The notes below the pieces were generated by a model, which was not told the DNA's origin, did no database searches, and saw nothing but the letters and a program-made list of their open reading frames with translations. Shown here one piece after another: positions 35,013 to 44,172 of a stretch of 64,000 nucleotides of DNA. The DNA comes from Pelagadaptatus sp034112445 (GTDB lineage Bacteria; Pseudomonadota; Gammaproteobacteria; Pseudomonadales; Cellvibrionaceae), in contig JAWUVI010000009.1 in NCBI GenBank assembly GCA_034112445.1, forward strand, positions 1-64,000. Reading direction: 5' to 3'. The position numbers and the translations under genes were made by a program. The first letter of the stretch is position 1, and every line of letters begins with the position of its first letter.

Positions 35013-36260
35013 ATGAAAATAATAATGAAAAGTCGTTTGTGTTTGCGTGTAGCAATGGTTAGCTCTATTGCTTTAGTAACTGGTTGTAGCTCGCTGTTTG
35101 GACCAGAAGGTTATTTTAGAGATAGGGCCGATAATTATTTAAAGGCGGATGTCTTGCCTCCAATGCAAGTGCCTGAAAATATACAAACAACTAATGTTGA
35201 GCAGCTGTATGTTATTCCCGAGGGCTCTGAAATAGACGCCATAGTTGGGGATAGTTTTGTTACTCCTAGACCTATGGCACTTGCCGATAGCGCTCTTGAT
35301 GAACGTGTTAAAGTGCAAAGTATTGGTGATCGCCGTTGGGTCCTCATTAACGCATCGCCAGCCGAAGTATGGCCGCAAGTACGTGCATTTTTAGAAAGCC
35401 ATCAGTTAAATGTTATCTATACCAATGCCCGTGACGGGATTTTAGAAACAAGCTGGTTAAAGTTTCTTGATAATGAAGAAACCAAAGATAAATACAGAAT
35501 TAAAATCGAGTCGGGAATTCAGCCGCAAACCACTGAAATTCATGTGCTCCACATGAGTATGCCGTGGGGGCTTCCTGGTAATGGACAGGTTAACTGGCCG
35601 TCGCGTTCAATAAGTTCAGAGCGTGAAGCTTGGATGGTCGAAGAGTTGTCCACCTCTCTCGCTGAAAGTGGCGGGAACTCACAGTCGGCTTCTTTACTTG
35701 CTCAAACTATTGGTGTTGCTGACAGAGTTAAGCTGAGCAGTGCGAGTGACTCTGAGCCTGTTTTGCATTTGGATTTAGATTACTCTCGAGCTTGGGCCAC
35801 AATTGTCCATGCACTAAAGCAGGATGGGTTCACGACTTGGGACAAAGATAAAGAGTTAGGTTTATTGTATTCAGGTTATAACGTTCAAGAAAAAGAGATT
35901 GTTTTAGCTGAAGGCCAAAAGAAAGGCTTGATGGGCGGTATCTTTGATTTTTCCGATGGTTTTATCTTTAAGGGTAATGCTGTTGCCGAAGACGAACCAG
36001 AAGACAAACCTAAAACCAGCTTCAATTTGCAAGACTTACTACAAAACTTACAGTTTGAAGATACAGAATCGAATCGTAAACTTTTCGGCAGTATGACAAT
36101 TGGTACCGGCGAGCCTTTGTATAATGTCCCCGGTTATTTGGTTGTAATGCGTGGCTGGGATAATGAGATTCAAGTGCGAGTGCGTAGTGCTCAAGGCCAA
36201 GTATTACAGCCTCAAGAAGCCAAAAAATTACTGATGTTAATCCGTAATAATTTAATATAA
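35013..36260 (+). CDS. bamC: Outer-membrane assembly lipoprotein BamC
   Basis: Accessory lipoprotein of the BAM complex that inserts beta-barrel proteins into the outer membrane. The lipobox LVTGC at about residues 21-25 gives lipidation and export. An unstructured N-terminal segment (YFRDRADNYLKADVLPPMQVPENI) is the part that binds BamD in E. coli. Two helix-grip domains follow (about 105-220 and 240-410). At 415 residues it is longer than E. coli BamC (344). The Met at 35025 is an alternative start. It overlaps neither neighbour (4 and 3 bp gaps), so dapA-bamC-MBL form one operon. Confidence 0.9.
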   Translation: MKIIMKSRLCLRVAMVSSIALVTGCSSLFGPEGYFRDRADNYLKADVLPPMQVPENIQTTNVEQLYVIPEGSEIDAIVGDSFVTPRPMALADSALDERVKVQSIGDRRWVLINASPAEVWPQVRAFLESHQLNVIYTNARDGILETSWLKFLDNEETKDKYRIKIESGIQPQTTEIHVLHMSMPWGLPGNGQVNWPSRSISSEREAWMVEELSTSLAESGGNSQSASLLAQTIGVADRVKLSSASDSEPVLHLDLDYSRAWATIVHALKQDGFTTWDKDKELGLLYSGYNVQEKEIVLAEGQKKGLMGGIFDFSDGFIFKGNAVAEDEPEDKPKTSFNLQDLLQNLQFEDTESNRKLFGSMTIGTGEPLYNVPGYLVVMRGWDNEIQVRVRSAQGQVLQPQEAKKLLMLIRNNLI

Positions 36261-36263
36261 CCC

Positions 36264-37028
36264 GTGATTCAATACGCATCTTTAGGCAGCGGCAGTCGTG
36301 GTAATGGCACTTTAGTTGCGTCTAAAGACGAGTTGTTGCTGGTTGATTGTGGCTTTACGATTAAAGAGGTCGAGAGACGGATGTCTCGGCTGAATCGCAG
36401 AGCCGAGGATATCTCGGCGGTATTGGTTACTCATGAACACGGTGATCACTTAAAAGGTGTGGCGCCTTTAGCAAGAAAGTACAATTTACCGGTCTATATG
36501 ACTCCGGGTACTTTTCGCAGTAAAGATCACGGTAAGCTCCCTAAGCTTGTTTTAATAGAAGGCTATAAGCCATTTACTATAGGTTCGATTAATATTGAAG
36601 CTGTAGCTGTCCCCCATGATGCTCGCGAGCCTGCGCAGTTTATTTTCAATGTCGGTGATACCCGTTTAGGTGTATTAACAGATTTAGGTAATATCAGCTC
36701 TCATGTTGAAGAATGCTACAGGGATTGTGATGCGTTGGTGCTAGAGGCCAACCACGATACTCACATGTTAGCGTCAGGGTCCTATCATTATTCTTTAAAG
36801 CAGCGGGTTGGAGGCCCTTGGGGGCACTTGAATAATGAGCAAACAGCTGGATTTTTATTGCGCACCAATCTAGATCGATTAAAGCAATTGGTCGTTGCCC
36901 ATATTAGCCAACAAAATAATTCACTAGAAAGAGCGAAAGCATCTCTTGAGGCTGTCACTGCACAAGTTCCAGAAGTTATTTATGCCTGTCAGGATGAGGG
37001 GTTTGAATGGCTAGAGGTGCGCGCGTAA
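36264..37028 (+). CDS. MBL-fold hydrolase (YycJ/WalJ-like)
   Basis: A 254-residue MBL-fold protein from a GTG start 3 bp after bamC. It carries GSGSRGNGTLV at the N-terminus, VTHEHGDH (HxHxDH) and the LEANHDTHML and VVAHISQQNN segments seen in the YycJ/WalJ group. Such proteins are candidates for exonuclease or phosphodiesterase activity, and the same gene follows bamC in Pseudomonas. In pseudomonads purC usually comes next; it is missing here and a long gene-free stretch follows instead. Confidence 0.88.
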   Translation: MIQYASLGSGSRGNGTLVASKDELLLVDCGFTIKEVERRMSRLNRRAEDISAVLVTHEHGDHLKGVAPLARKYNLPVYMTPGTFRSKDHGKLPKLVLIEGYKPFTIGSINIEAVAVPHDAREPAQFIFNVGDTRLGVLTDLGNISSHVEECYRDCDALVLEANHDTHMLASGSYHYSLKQRVGGPWGHLNNEQTAGFLLRTNLDRLKQLVVAHISQQNNSLERAKASLEAVTAQVPEVIYACQDEGFEWLEVRA

Positions 37029-37658
37029 TCGTTAGTAAATATTCATCGGGTTGTTAATATTACAGTGTGAATAACTCTACCCCGGTAAAACTAAATCTGT
37101 GTGCACGACAGAAGATCCAAATGCAGATTAAGTTGTTGCGGAATATTATGAAGGTGTTGGTCAAATATCGGGTATGAGCTTCGATTAGTAAGTCACTTTT
37201 TGTGTTACTTATAGAAAAAATCATAGATTGAGTATTTAGGTAACCTTTATTTTGTCCACATACTGTTTTTTTCTGGTTTTTTTTTAATTTTTTTGCTTAA
37301 ACACCGTTGATTTTTGTTTAAGTCTATTAAAAACACTGTAAGTTGTTGATTTTAAAGGATAATTTATAATAGATCGTTTTTTGATCAACTCGCTAGGGCT
37401 CTTATTGAATGGGCTATTAATAATCATTTAAGCATTCTATCAACAGAGATATCCACAAAATCTGTGGATTATTTTTATAGGGTCTTCCCTATGTCATGGG
37501 TAAAAGATTAATTCAGTATTGGTGTGTCTCTGACTGGTAATTCATTGTCGAGTTTGCGAGAATAAATTGAATAGAATTATCTTCTCTTATAATGAAAATA
37601 ACGAGATGATAGGGTATATCAATAATAAAAAACGAATTCAATGTGATGGTGGGCAAGG
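37029..37658. other. 630-bp AT-rich gene-free stretch
   Basis: No open frame of note and no recognised RNA. It contains long T tracts (about 37265-37303), three near-consensus DnaA-box-like 9-mers (37252-37260, 37449-37457 and, inverted, 37463-37471) and two adjacent small hairpins: ATCCACA/TGTGGAT (37451-37469) and ATAGGG/CCCTAT (37477-37492). It could hold the promoter region of the PilZ gene or an unannotated small RNA; nothing decides this. Confidence 0.5.
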
Positions 37659-37922
37659 ATGGACGAGCGTCGCGAGTATGAAAGAAAATTAACCTCGATT
37701 AGGGTTGAAATGAGCCACCCAACGTTGGGGCGTATAGTTGGGTTCGCTAGAGATGTCTCTGATGGTGGAGCTTCTGTGTTGGTTGAAAATTATCAAGTCC
37801 CGCCTGCTGGTACGATCGTTGATGTTATGTTTCGACGAGTTGTCGGTAAAATCAATGATCAGCCTGTTAAAATGAAAATACAGCATATACACCGCAATGT
37901 GCTTGGTTTGATGTTTGCGTAG
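37659..37922 (+). CDS. PilZ-domain protein
   Basis: A single-domain PilZ protein of 87 residues, predicted cyclic-di-GMP receptor. The N-terminal arginine motif appears in DERREYERK and the second motif as DVSDGGASV (D/NxSxxG). No other domain is attached, so it would act by binding a partner protein. The upstream spacing is unusual: AAGG touches the ATG and the better GGTGGG is 9 nt away. It is monocistronic and convergent with the LRR lipoprotein gene. Confidence 0.85.
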   Translation: MDERREYERKLTSIRVEMSHPTLGRIVGFARDVSDGGASVLVENYQVPPAGTIVDVMFRRVVGKINDQPVKMKIQHIHRNVLGLMFA

Positions 37923-37947
37923 CTGTGATAGCTTGGTCTTTACATTA

Positions 37948-38487
37948 TTATTTTGTGCATTGCTGGGCTGTTTTTATTGTTCCCTGAAGAATATCCTCTA
38001 ATTGATACAAGTCACGACAATCTAATTCTGGATTGTTTTCAACGCTTAGCTGCTCGAGTGCCGGTAATGTTAGTAATTCCGGTGCTGATTTTATTTGGTT
38101 GTCATTCAGTAGTAGAACCTCGATTCTACCCAATTTGGCGAGGGCTGAGATAGAGGTTAAATTATTGTGGGATAAATTTATGTGGGTAAGGTTGCGGAAC
38201 GATTCCAACCCTTGCAATGTCTTAATACCTGCGTGAGAACAATTTAATACCGTTAGTTGTCCTGGGGCTGTCACCGCTTGATCTTCTATTGCTTGGTCAA
38301 GGCAGTTTCTCAAGTTTTTATCGGCGGTATTAACGTCGGTCAATAATGGTTGAGGTGTGCGAACAACCGTTTCGTTAAAGGTTAATTGATATTGACTACA
38401 AGCAGATAGTAATAACAGGATTAAAGGCGCTGTTAGACGCAAAAAATAATTGGAATGTACGCGCGTTTTATTAAAGTGTATTTTCAT
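37948..38487 (-). CDS. Leucine-rich-repeat lipoprotein
   Basis: A 179-residue lipoprotein with lipobox LLSAC near residue 30. After about 50 residues of linker come roughly four leucine-rich repeats: LTVLNCSHAGIKTLQGLESF, then LTHINLSHNNLTSISALAKL, IEVLLLNDNQIKSAPELLTL and LEQLSVENNPEL. This type of repeat forms a short protein-binding solenoid. Function is unknown; location is the periplasmic face of the inner or outer membrane. It is divergent from the OmpA-like lipoprotein gene. Confidence 0.82.
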   Translation of the reverse strand: MKIHFNKTRVHSNYFLRLTAPLILLLLSACSQYQLTFNETVVRTPQPLLTDVNTADKNLRNCLDQAIEDQAVTAPGQLTVLNCSHAGIKTLQGLESFRNLTHINLSHNNLTSISALAKLGRIEVLLLNDNQIKSAPELLTLPALEQLSVENNPELDCRDLYQLEDILQGTIKTAQQCTK

Positions 38488-38638
38488 AATATCGCTGGCA
38501 GATTAGTTTCTGGTTGTGGTGGAGAGCAAAGAGTATAACGGATACAATCATTTTCCCAGTTGAAATTATGATCATTAGGCATCAGATAAGCTGAATTGGT
38601 AATAGGTTAACAACACATAAAAATCAGGAGTAGTAACA

Positions 38639-39286
38639 ATGCGCTATTTATTAGTTATGACGATGCTTATAACGGTCGGTTGTATGTCGATCGATCCGTA
38701 CACTGGACAGCAAAAAACCAGTAATACGGCAAAAGGTGCGGGTATAGGTGCTTTGACAGGTGCTCTTATTGGTGCTGCTACGGCAAGTAAAAAAGATCGC
38801 AAGAAAGGTATGTTGACGGGTGCGGTTGCCGGTGGTGCTCTTGGTGGTGGTGCGGGTTATTACATGGATCGGCAAGAAGCTGCTTTACGGTCATCACTTG
38901 AAGGAACTGGTGTTCGAGTTCGCCGTGAAGGAAATAATATCCAGCTGGTAATGCCGGGAAATATTACTTTTGCTACCGGTCAAAGCACAATTAAAGGTGG
39001 TTTTTATGAAACCTTAAATTCGGTTGTGATGGTACTGAATGAATTTGATCAAACCGCTATTAAGATAAATGGCCATACTGATTCAACCGGCAGTGCCGAT
39101 CTGAATCAGCGCCTAAGTGAAGATCGAGCTAACAGCGTTAAAAACTATCTGTTAAACCAAAATGTAGTGTTTGGCCGCGTTCACGCTACTGGTTATGGAT
39201 TTCGTTATCCTATAGCGAGTAATGATACTGCGGCCGGTAGGCAAGCAAACCGAAGAGTTGAACTTGAATTGCAGCCTCTGCAATAA
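38639..39286 (+). CDS. OmpA-family lipoprotein (YiaD-like)
   Basis: A 215-residue lipoprotein: lipobox ITVGC near residue 15, then a glycine/alanine-rich zipper (AKGAGIGALTGALIGAATA and GAVAGGALGGGAGYYMD), then a C-terminal OmpA-like peptidoglycan-binding domain (about 95-213) with NGHTDSTGSADLNQRLSEDRA and GRQANRRVELEL. It anchors a membrane to peptidoglycan, like YiaD/Pal relatives. It is not Pal itself, since no tol genes adjoin. The HDOD gene follows after 41 bp. Confidence 0.92.
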   Translation: MRYLLVMTMLITVGCMSIDPYTGQQKTSNTAKGAGIGALTGALIGAATASKKDRKKGMLTGAVAGGALGGGAGYYMDRQEAALRSSLEGTGVRVRREGNNIQLVMPGNITFATGQSTIKGGFYETLNSVVMVLNEFDQTAIKINGHTDSTGSADLNQRLSEDRANSVKNYLLNQNVVFGRVHATGYGFRYPIASNDTAAGRQANRRVELELQPLQ

Positions 39287-39327
39287 TCCCTCCTAATATT
39301 TATTTAGCCAGAAAATGAGTTTTTGAA

Positions 39328-40575
39328 ATGGTAAGTCCAGAACAGTTACAGGTATTTTTACCCTTTCAATCTTTAGATGATTATCAACTCATTTTACTGG
39401 CCTCTAAAGCTCAGTCTTTAAGTGTCGAAAAAGGTGCAACGCTGTTCAGTTTTGGCGATATTGATAGTAACGAGTACTTTTTGCTAAAAGGCACAGTTGA
39501 GTTGCTATCAGATGATGGCATTAAGCAGGTGGTTGCTGATCAAGACTTTAAAGCTAAGCACCAGTTATCTCGGCTAAGGCCACGTCAGTATAGCTGCCGA
39601 GCCTCTCAGTCATGTCAATTGATCGTTGTGGATGCCGATATTATTGATGAATTGCTCGTGCAGTCCCGTAGTCTTGATAGCGATGATGAGTCCTATGGTG
39701 TTGATGAGGTTGACAGCATTGAAGAATTTGAACGTAGAGAGATACTGTCGAGATTTAATCGTGACTTAAAAAGTAATAAGTTTATTTTGCCTAGCTTGCC
39801 TGAAGTGGCAATAAAAGTTCGTCGATTGATTGAAGATGAGCAGGCCAGTATTGCGACGATTGCATCTGTTATCAATACCGATCCATCAATAGCGGCGAAG
39901 CTGATTCGAGCCGCCAACAGTCCAATTTATCGTGGTGTTAAACACTGTGATACTACGCCTAATGCTATTACTCGACTTGGTTTAGATACCACTCGCAAAT
40001 TGGTTATTAGTTTTTCATTAAAGGATATTTTTAAAGGCTCTAATCTACTGAAGGAACATATGCGTGGCGCGTGGCAACACAGTGTAGAAGTTGCTGCTAT
40101 TTGTATGGTCATTGGCCGGAGAGTTAAGTTATCAAATATTTCTTCTGACGAATTAATGCTGGCAGGGTTGCTTCATGATATTGGGGTTATAGCCGCGTTA
40201 AGCTTCATTCAAGAACATAAAGAGTTAGGCAGTTCACAAGAAAAAATTGATGCCACCATTAATTTACTGAGAGGCCCAGCCGGTGAAGCTATTTTGCGAC
40301 AATGGAACTTTCATGAGGGTTTTATCGATGCCGCAAAATACGCTAAAGATTGGTCGCGCACCCACCTAATGCAAGCTGATATTTGTGATGTGGTACAGGT
40401 TGCCAAATTGCACAGTTATATTCGTCAAAAGAAAAAAATAAAACAGTTACCAAGGATAGACACGTTACCGGCTTTTTCTAAATTACCGTTGGGTGAAGTG
40501 ACTCCAGAGCTGACAATTAAAATACTGGATGAGTCACGCGAACAAATTCGCGAAGCACAGCAGCTGCTTTCTTAA
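39328..40575 (+). CDS. cNMP-binding-like plus HDOD domain protein
   Basis: A 415-residue signalling protein. Residues about 10-120 look like a cyclic-nucleotide-binding beta-roll (KGATLFSFGDIDSNEYFLLKGTVELL). Residues about 150-350 are an HDOD domain (LPSLPEVAIKVRRLIEDE, DPSIAAKLIRAANSPIYRG, GLLHDIGVIAAL). HDOD domains are catalytically silent HD relatives that organise signalling or motility complexes. Here a GLLHDIG HD pair remains visible. It may share a transcript with the OmpA-like gene; rsmJ follows after 31 bp. Confidence 0.87.
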   Translation: MVSPEQLQVFLPFQSLDDYQLILLASKAQSLSVEKGATLFSFGDIDSNEYFLLKGTVELLSDDGIKQVVADQDFKAKHQLSRLRPRQYSCRASQSCQLIVVDADIIDELLVQSRSLDSDDESYGVDEVDSIEEFERREILSRFNRDLKSNKFILPSLPEVAIKVRRLIEDEQASIATIASVINTDPSIAAKLIRAANSPIYRGVKHCDTTPNAITRLGLDTTRKLVISFSLKDIFKGSNLLKEHMRGAWQHSVEVAAICMVIGRRVKLSNISSDELMLAGLLHDIGVIAALSFIQEHKELGSSQEKIDATINLLRGPAGEAILRQWNFHEGFIDAAKYAKDWSRTHLMQADICDVVQVAKLHSYIRQKKKIKQLPRIDTLPAFSKLPLGEVTPELTIKILDESREQIREAQQLLS

Positions 40576-40606
40576 TAAGTCATAGTATTCTGGTGGAATC
40601 ATAAGC

Positions 40607-41431
40607 GTGTTGATTTTATTGTGTGAAGAACAATGTTATAGCAATCCGTTTTATCGCCAAGATGTTGAAGAAATTGCCAGTAGACTCCGCGCAGAGCTGG
40701 TCCACGATATTGACTGGCGAGATAAAAATTTACCTCCATACATTTTGAATTATTCCTCGAGTGGCTTAGCGCTACAGATGACAGGCAAGAAAGCTCCAGG
40801 GCCCATTCATGCTAATTTTGTTTCGGGTGGCGTCGATCATCGGCGTAAATTTGGTGGTGGTAAAGGCCAAATGATCGCTAAAGCCGTTGGCTTAAATAAT
40901 ATAGGTAACCCACAACGACCGCTGCATGTCCTAGATGCCACAGCAGGCTTAGGGCGTGACGGATTTGTATTAGCAACCTTGGGTTGCAAGGTGACCTTGT
41001 TAGAGCGCTCAGCGATTGTTGCTGAGCTATTGAATAATGGATTAACACTTGCTGCTACCGCCGAAGACTTAACCCTTCAAGATGTCGTAACCCGCATGAC
41101 ATTGATTCCCGAAGACAGTCGCGATTATTTACGAAAGCTTGCTCTACCAGAGGCAGTGGATAAACCGGATGTTGTATACCTCGACCCCATGTTTCCGGCC
41201 AGAAATAAATCAGCCAGTGTTAAGAAAGAAATGGCGGTGTTTCATTCAGTCGTAGGGGCTGATCTTGATTCTTCTGAATTATTACCGTTGGCTTTAAGCG
41301 CGGCCGAATATAGAGTCGCCGTTAAAAGGCCTGCGGGTGCACCTTATCTGGCGGATAAAAAACCTACTTATCAGTTGCTGGGTAAAACCAGTCGCTATGA
41401 TATTTACGTTAATAAAAAACTCGATATTTAG
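40607..41431 (+). CDS. rsmJ: 16S rRNA m2G1516 methyltransferase
   Basis: SAM-dependent rRNA methyltransferase RsmJ (YhiQ), 274 residues, acting on guanosine 1516 of 16S rRNA in the small subunit. Conserved blocks are DHRRKFGGGKGQMIAKAVG, the SAM motif LDATAGLGRDGFVLATLG and the catalytic-site VYLDPMFPARNKSA. The start is GTG with GGTGGA about 9 nt upstream. It lies between the HDOD gene and the crotonase gene (18 bp gap), probably one transcript. Confidence 0.93.
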   Translation: MLILLCEEQCYSNPFYRQDVEEIASRLRAELVHDIDWRDKNLPPYILNYSSSGLALQMTGKKAPGPIHANFVSGGVDHRRKFGGGKGQMIAKAVGLNNIGNPQRPLHVLDATAGLGRDGFVLATLGCKVTLLERSAIVAELLNNGLTLAATAEDLTLQDVVTRMTLIPEDSRDYLRKLALPEAVDKPDVVYLDPMFPARNKSASVKKEMAVFHSVVGADLDSSELLPLALSAAEYRVAVKRPAGAPYLADKKPTYQLLGKTSRYDIYVNKKLDI

Positions 41432-41449
41432 AAATAGGATAAGAACTTT

Positions 41450-42217
41450 ATGAGTGAAATAACAGCAACCGTTGAATTAGAAATAAAAAAACATATCGCC
41501 ATATTGTCTTTGAATAATCCTAAAAAGCACAACTCTTTGTCTGCTGCTGATATTGAGTTGTTCATAGAGCAGCTTGAGCGCGTGAAGAAAAATACAGCGG
41601 TTCGAGTTTTATTAGTCACCGGAAAAGGCGATAAAACATTTTGTGCTGGAGCTTCATTAGATCAACTTTCTAGTGGTGATATGAGTGGTGATAAATTTGA
41701 AACCATGACCAATACCTTGGCTTCCATTCAAGTGCCTACAATTTGTGCTTTTAATGGCAGCGCTTACGGTGGTGGGGCTGAAGTTGGCTTATGTTGCGAT
41801 TTTAGAATAGGCATAAAGGGTATGACACTATTCATACCGGCAGCGCGCTTTGGTTTGTGTTACCCGCTCAATGGCATACAGCGATATGTGCAACGCCTAG
41901 GAGCGAATGCGGCTAAGCGCTTGTTGGTGGCCAGTGAAGAGTTCTCAGGTGAGGGGTTGATGGAACTGGGTTACTTAACCCACCTAGTTGAAAAAGATGA
42001 TCTTCAGCAGTCTGCGATGGATATGGCCATTCATATAAGTGGTTTAGCTCCATTGGCCACAGTGGCGATGAAATCATTGTGCGATCAAGCTTCAGCAGGA
42101 ACACTAACCCATGAGCATGCTCGTGAAATTAGCCAGCAGTGTAATAGTTCCAGTGATTTACAAGAAGGTTTGTTAGCGGCAAAACAAAAACGCACGCCAC
42201 TCTTTTCTGGGGTTTGA
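41450..42217 (+). CDS. Crotonase-family protein, catalytic glutamates not conserved
   Basis: A 255-residue enoyl-CoA hydratase/isomerase-fold protein. The CoA-binding and oxyanion-hole segments are typical (CAGASLDQL and FNGSAYGGGAEVGLCCDFRI). By eye, the two positions that carry the hydratase glutamates (the PE of QPE and the one 20 residues later) read FIPAARFG and AAKRLLV, so neither Glu is present. It is therefore more likely another crotonase reaction (isomerase, decarboxylase, thioesterase-like) or a CoA-binding role. It precedes a CaiB-family gene, so both may act on the same acyl-CoA. Confidence 0.8.
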   Translation: MSEITATVELEIKKHIAILSLNNPKKHNSLSAADIELFIEQLERVKKNTAVRVLLVTGKGDKTFCAGASLDQLSSGDMSGDKFETMTNTLASIQVPTICAFNGSAYGGGAEVGLCCDFRIGIKGMTLFIPAARFGLCYPLNGIQRYVQRLGANAAKRLLVASEEFSGEGLMELGYLTHLVEKDDLQQSAMDMAIHISGLAPLATVAMKSLCDQASAGTLTHEHAREISQQCNSSSDLQEGLLAAKQKRTPLFSGV

Positions 42218-42355
42218 ATATCCTGCGCAATCATTAACTATTAAATTGTTAGTTAATGATAACTTCACTGATCTATATCGTTATTGCTCATCATTTCATT
42301 TTTCTCCAGAATAATATTATGGCGTGTAAATAACTTATAACCGTGGAGAATAACT

Positions 42356-43519
42356 ATGGGTGTTGGCCCTTTAGCTGGAATAAAAGTCATTGAAATGGAA
42401 GGTATCGGACCTGGCCCTTGTGCCGGAATGATGCTGGCCGATATGGGCGCAGAAGTTATTATCGTTGGTCGTAAAATGGCCAATGTGAATGCGGCTGGCA
42501 TATCAGGTGATGATAGCGCTAATAATCATATGTTTTTTAATCGCGGTAAAAAATCCATTGCGGTCGACTTAAAAAATCCCGACAGCGTTGAAGTGGTTTT
42601 GCGCTTAGTTGAATCTGCTGATGTTCTGATTGAAGGGTTTCGCCCTGGAGTTATGGAGCGTTTGGGTTTAGGCCCGGATGTCTGTTTAGAACGCAATGAA
42701 AAATTAGTTTACAGCCGTATGACCGGTTGGGGGCAAACGGGACCCTTGGCCCATGCTGCTGGCCACGATCCAAATTACATCGGTATATCTGGAGCGCTTT
42801 GGTATGGCGGTAGTCAAGATAGAGCGCCGACCGCTCCCTTAACTTTAGTGGGTGATTTAGGTGGCGGCACTATGGTGTTGGCATGGGGGATTTTGTGCGC
42901 CGTGTTACATGCTCAAAAAACCGGAGAGGGTCAGATAGTGGACTCTGCCATTACTGACGGCTCGGCCTACATTTCAAGTTTGCTGATGATGATGCGTAAT
43001 ACCGGCCAGTTACAGGATGATAAGTTAGGCACTGGTTGGGCTGATGGCGCAGCGCCATGGAGTGATACTTATGAGTGTTTAGGTGGCGGCTATATTACCG
43101 TTTGCTCATTAGAGCCTAAGTTTTATCAAGAGTTTTTACAGCGCTTAGAGTTAATCGACAATCCGTTATTTGCAAATCAGTGGGATGTGCCGAACTGGCC
43201 AGAAGCTAAGGAGGTTGTTCGCAATCTTTTCCTGAGCAAAACGCGGGATCAATGGTGCGACTTACTTGAAGGAACGGATACGTGTTTTAGTCCGGTATTA
43301 AATTTTACCGAAGCGGCTCAACATCCCCATAATGTGGCTCGAAATACTTTTTTGAATATAAAGGGTGTGAGCCAACCAGCACCTGCGCCTAAGCTCAGTC
43401 GATACCAACCAGAAGTTGGTTTGCCGCCACACAACGGCGAACATACGGACGCTATTTTAGCCGGGCTGGGTTTTGATACGGATGCTATCGAAGGCTTAAA
43501 ATCAAAAGGCGCGGTATAA
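42356..43519 (+). CDS. CaiB/BaiF CoA-transferase family, AMACR-like
   Basis: A 387-residue family-III CoA-transferase relative close to alpha-methylacyl-CoA racemase. The N-terminal PLAGIKVIEMEGIGPGPCAGMMLADMGAEVI and the racemase motif AGHDPNYIGISGAL (catalytic His in GHDxNY) are present. LTLVGDLGGG supplies the equivalent of the second acid/base Asp. GGAG precedes the ATG. Racemases of this type let branched fatty-acid or sterol side-chain acyl-CoAs enter beta-oxidation. Preference over a plain CoA-transferase rests on the GHD motif. It follows the crotonase gene by 138 bp. Confidence 0.87.
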   Translation: MGVGPLAGIKVIEMEGIGPGPCAGMMLADMGAEVIIVGRKMANVNAAGISGDDSANNHMFFNRGKKSIAVDLKNPDSVEVVLRLVESADVLIEGFRPGVMERLGLGPDVCLERNEKLVYSRMTGWGQTGPLAHAAGHDPNYIGISGALWYGGSQDRAPTAPLTLVGDLGGGTMVLAWGILCAVLHAQKTGEGQIVDSAITDGSAYISSLLMMMRNTGQLQDDKLGTGWADGAAPWSDTYECLGGGYITVCSLEPKFYQEFLQRLELIDNPLFANQWDVPNWPEAKEVVRNLFLSKTRDQWCDLLEGTDTCFSPVLNFTEAAQHPHNVARNTFLNIKGVSQPAPAPKLSRYQPEVGLPPHNGEHTDAILAGLGFDTDAIEGLKSKGAV

Positions 43520-43530
43520 GACGAATGATT

Positions 43531-43564
43531 CGCGGTTCATGTTCCTTTTAGGAGGTTAACCGCG
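43531..43564. terminator. Hairpin between the racemase-like and Hpt genes
   Basis: CGCGGTT (43531-43537) pairs with AACCGCG (43558-43564) with a 20-nt loop that holds a small CCT/AGG inner stem. It lies between convergent genes and may serve both, but no T-run follows. Confidence 0.35.
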
Positions 43565-43570
43565 ACTCTC

Positions 43571-43948
43571 TCAGCTGTTTTTATAATCGACTAATATTTT
43601 TTCTAAAGCAGCAAAACTGTCTTTAAATATCGGCCACAGTGCTCGAACTTCAGCCATATCTCCTTGGTTGGCATGGACTTCAATTTTCGCCGCAATGGCC
43701 GCTGTTGATTTGGCGCTTAAGTTTAAGCATGAGCCTTTTAGGCTGTGGGCGTTTAATGCCGCGCTTTCGCAGTCAGCAACCTCTATTGCTAATTCAAGTT
43801 GCTTAGTAACAGAGTCAGAGCTATCTAGAAAAACCCCTACCAGCTTTAAGAGCCGGTCTTCTTTGCCTCTAACACGTTTTAATACTTCAGCTTTGTCCCA
43901 AAGATCCTCCGTTATGGATAAATCTTGGTCGATATTGGTATCAGTCAT
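43571..43948 (-). CDS. Stand-alone Hpt phosphotransfer protein
   Basis: A 125-residue histidine phosphotransfer domain. The phosphorylated His is in NAHSLKGSCLNLSAKS (HxLKGS). It has a four-helix bundle pattern and no other domain. It would relay phosphate between a hybrid kinase and a response regulator encoded elsewhere; no partner lies nearby. Confidence 0.87.
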   Translation of the reverse strand: MTDTNIDQDLSITEDLWDKAEVLKRVRGKEDRLLKLVGVFLDSSDSVTKQLELAIEVADCESAALNAHSLKGSCLNLSAKSTAAIAAKIEVHANQGDMAEVRALWPIFKDSFAALEKILVDYKNS

Positions 43949-44172
43949 TTGGGTTTCCTCTGAGTAAGGTTGTTGGAAGCGAAGGTGGCTGTTTTTTGCA
44001 TCAAATAAACTTAAGTTAAAATCGAAGGGCAGCGTAAAAGAGTCCTATCAGAGTAGCTTAATATAAGGTTTTTATCGAAATAGGGCGTGTAATACATCAA
44101 AAGAGAAGTTTATAAGTAAATAGATACAGCTCTGTGTTGATATCTTATGTTTTTATGTTATATAAGCATCCC

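Noticed and set aside
37252..37471. Chromosomal replication origin
   Set aside because: Only three imperfect DnaA-box-like sites; no dnaA, dnaN, gyrB or mnmG in the window, so an origin claim is not supported.
37953..38236. Two plus-strand open frames opposite the LRR lipoprotein
   Set aside because: The minus-strand frame has a lipobox and clear leucine-rich repeats; the plus-strand products have no features or start signals.
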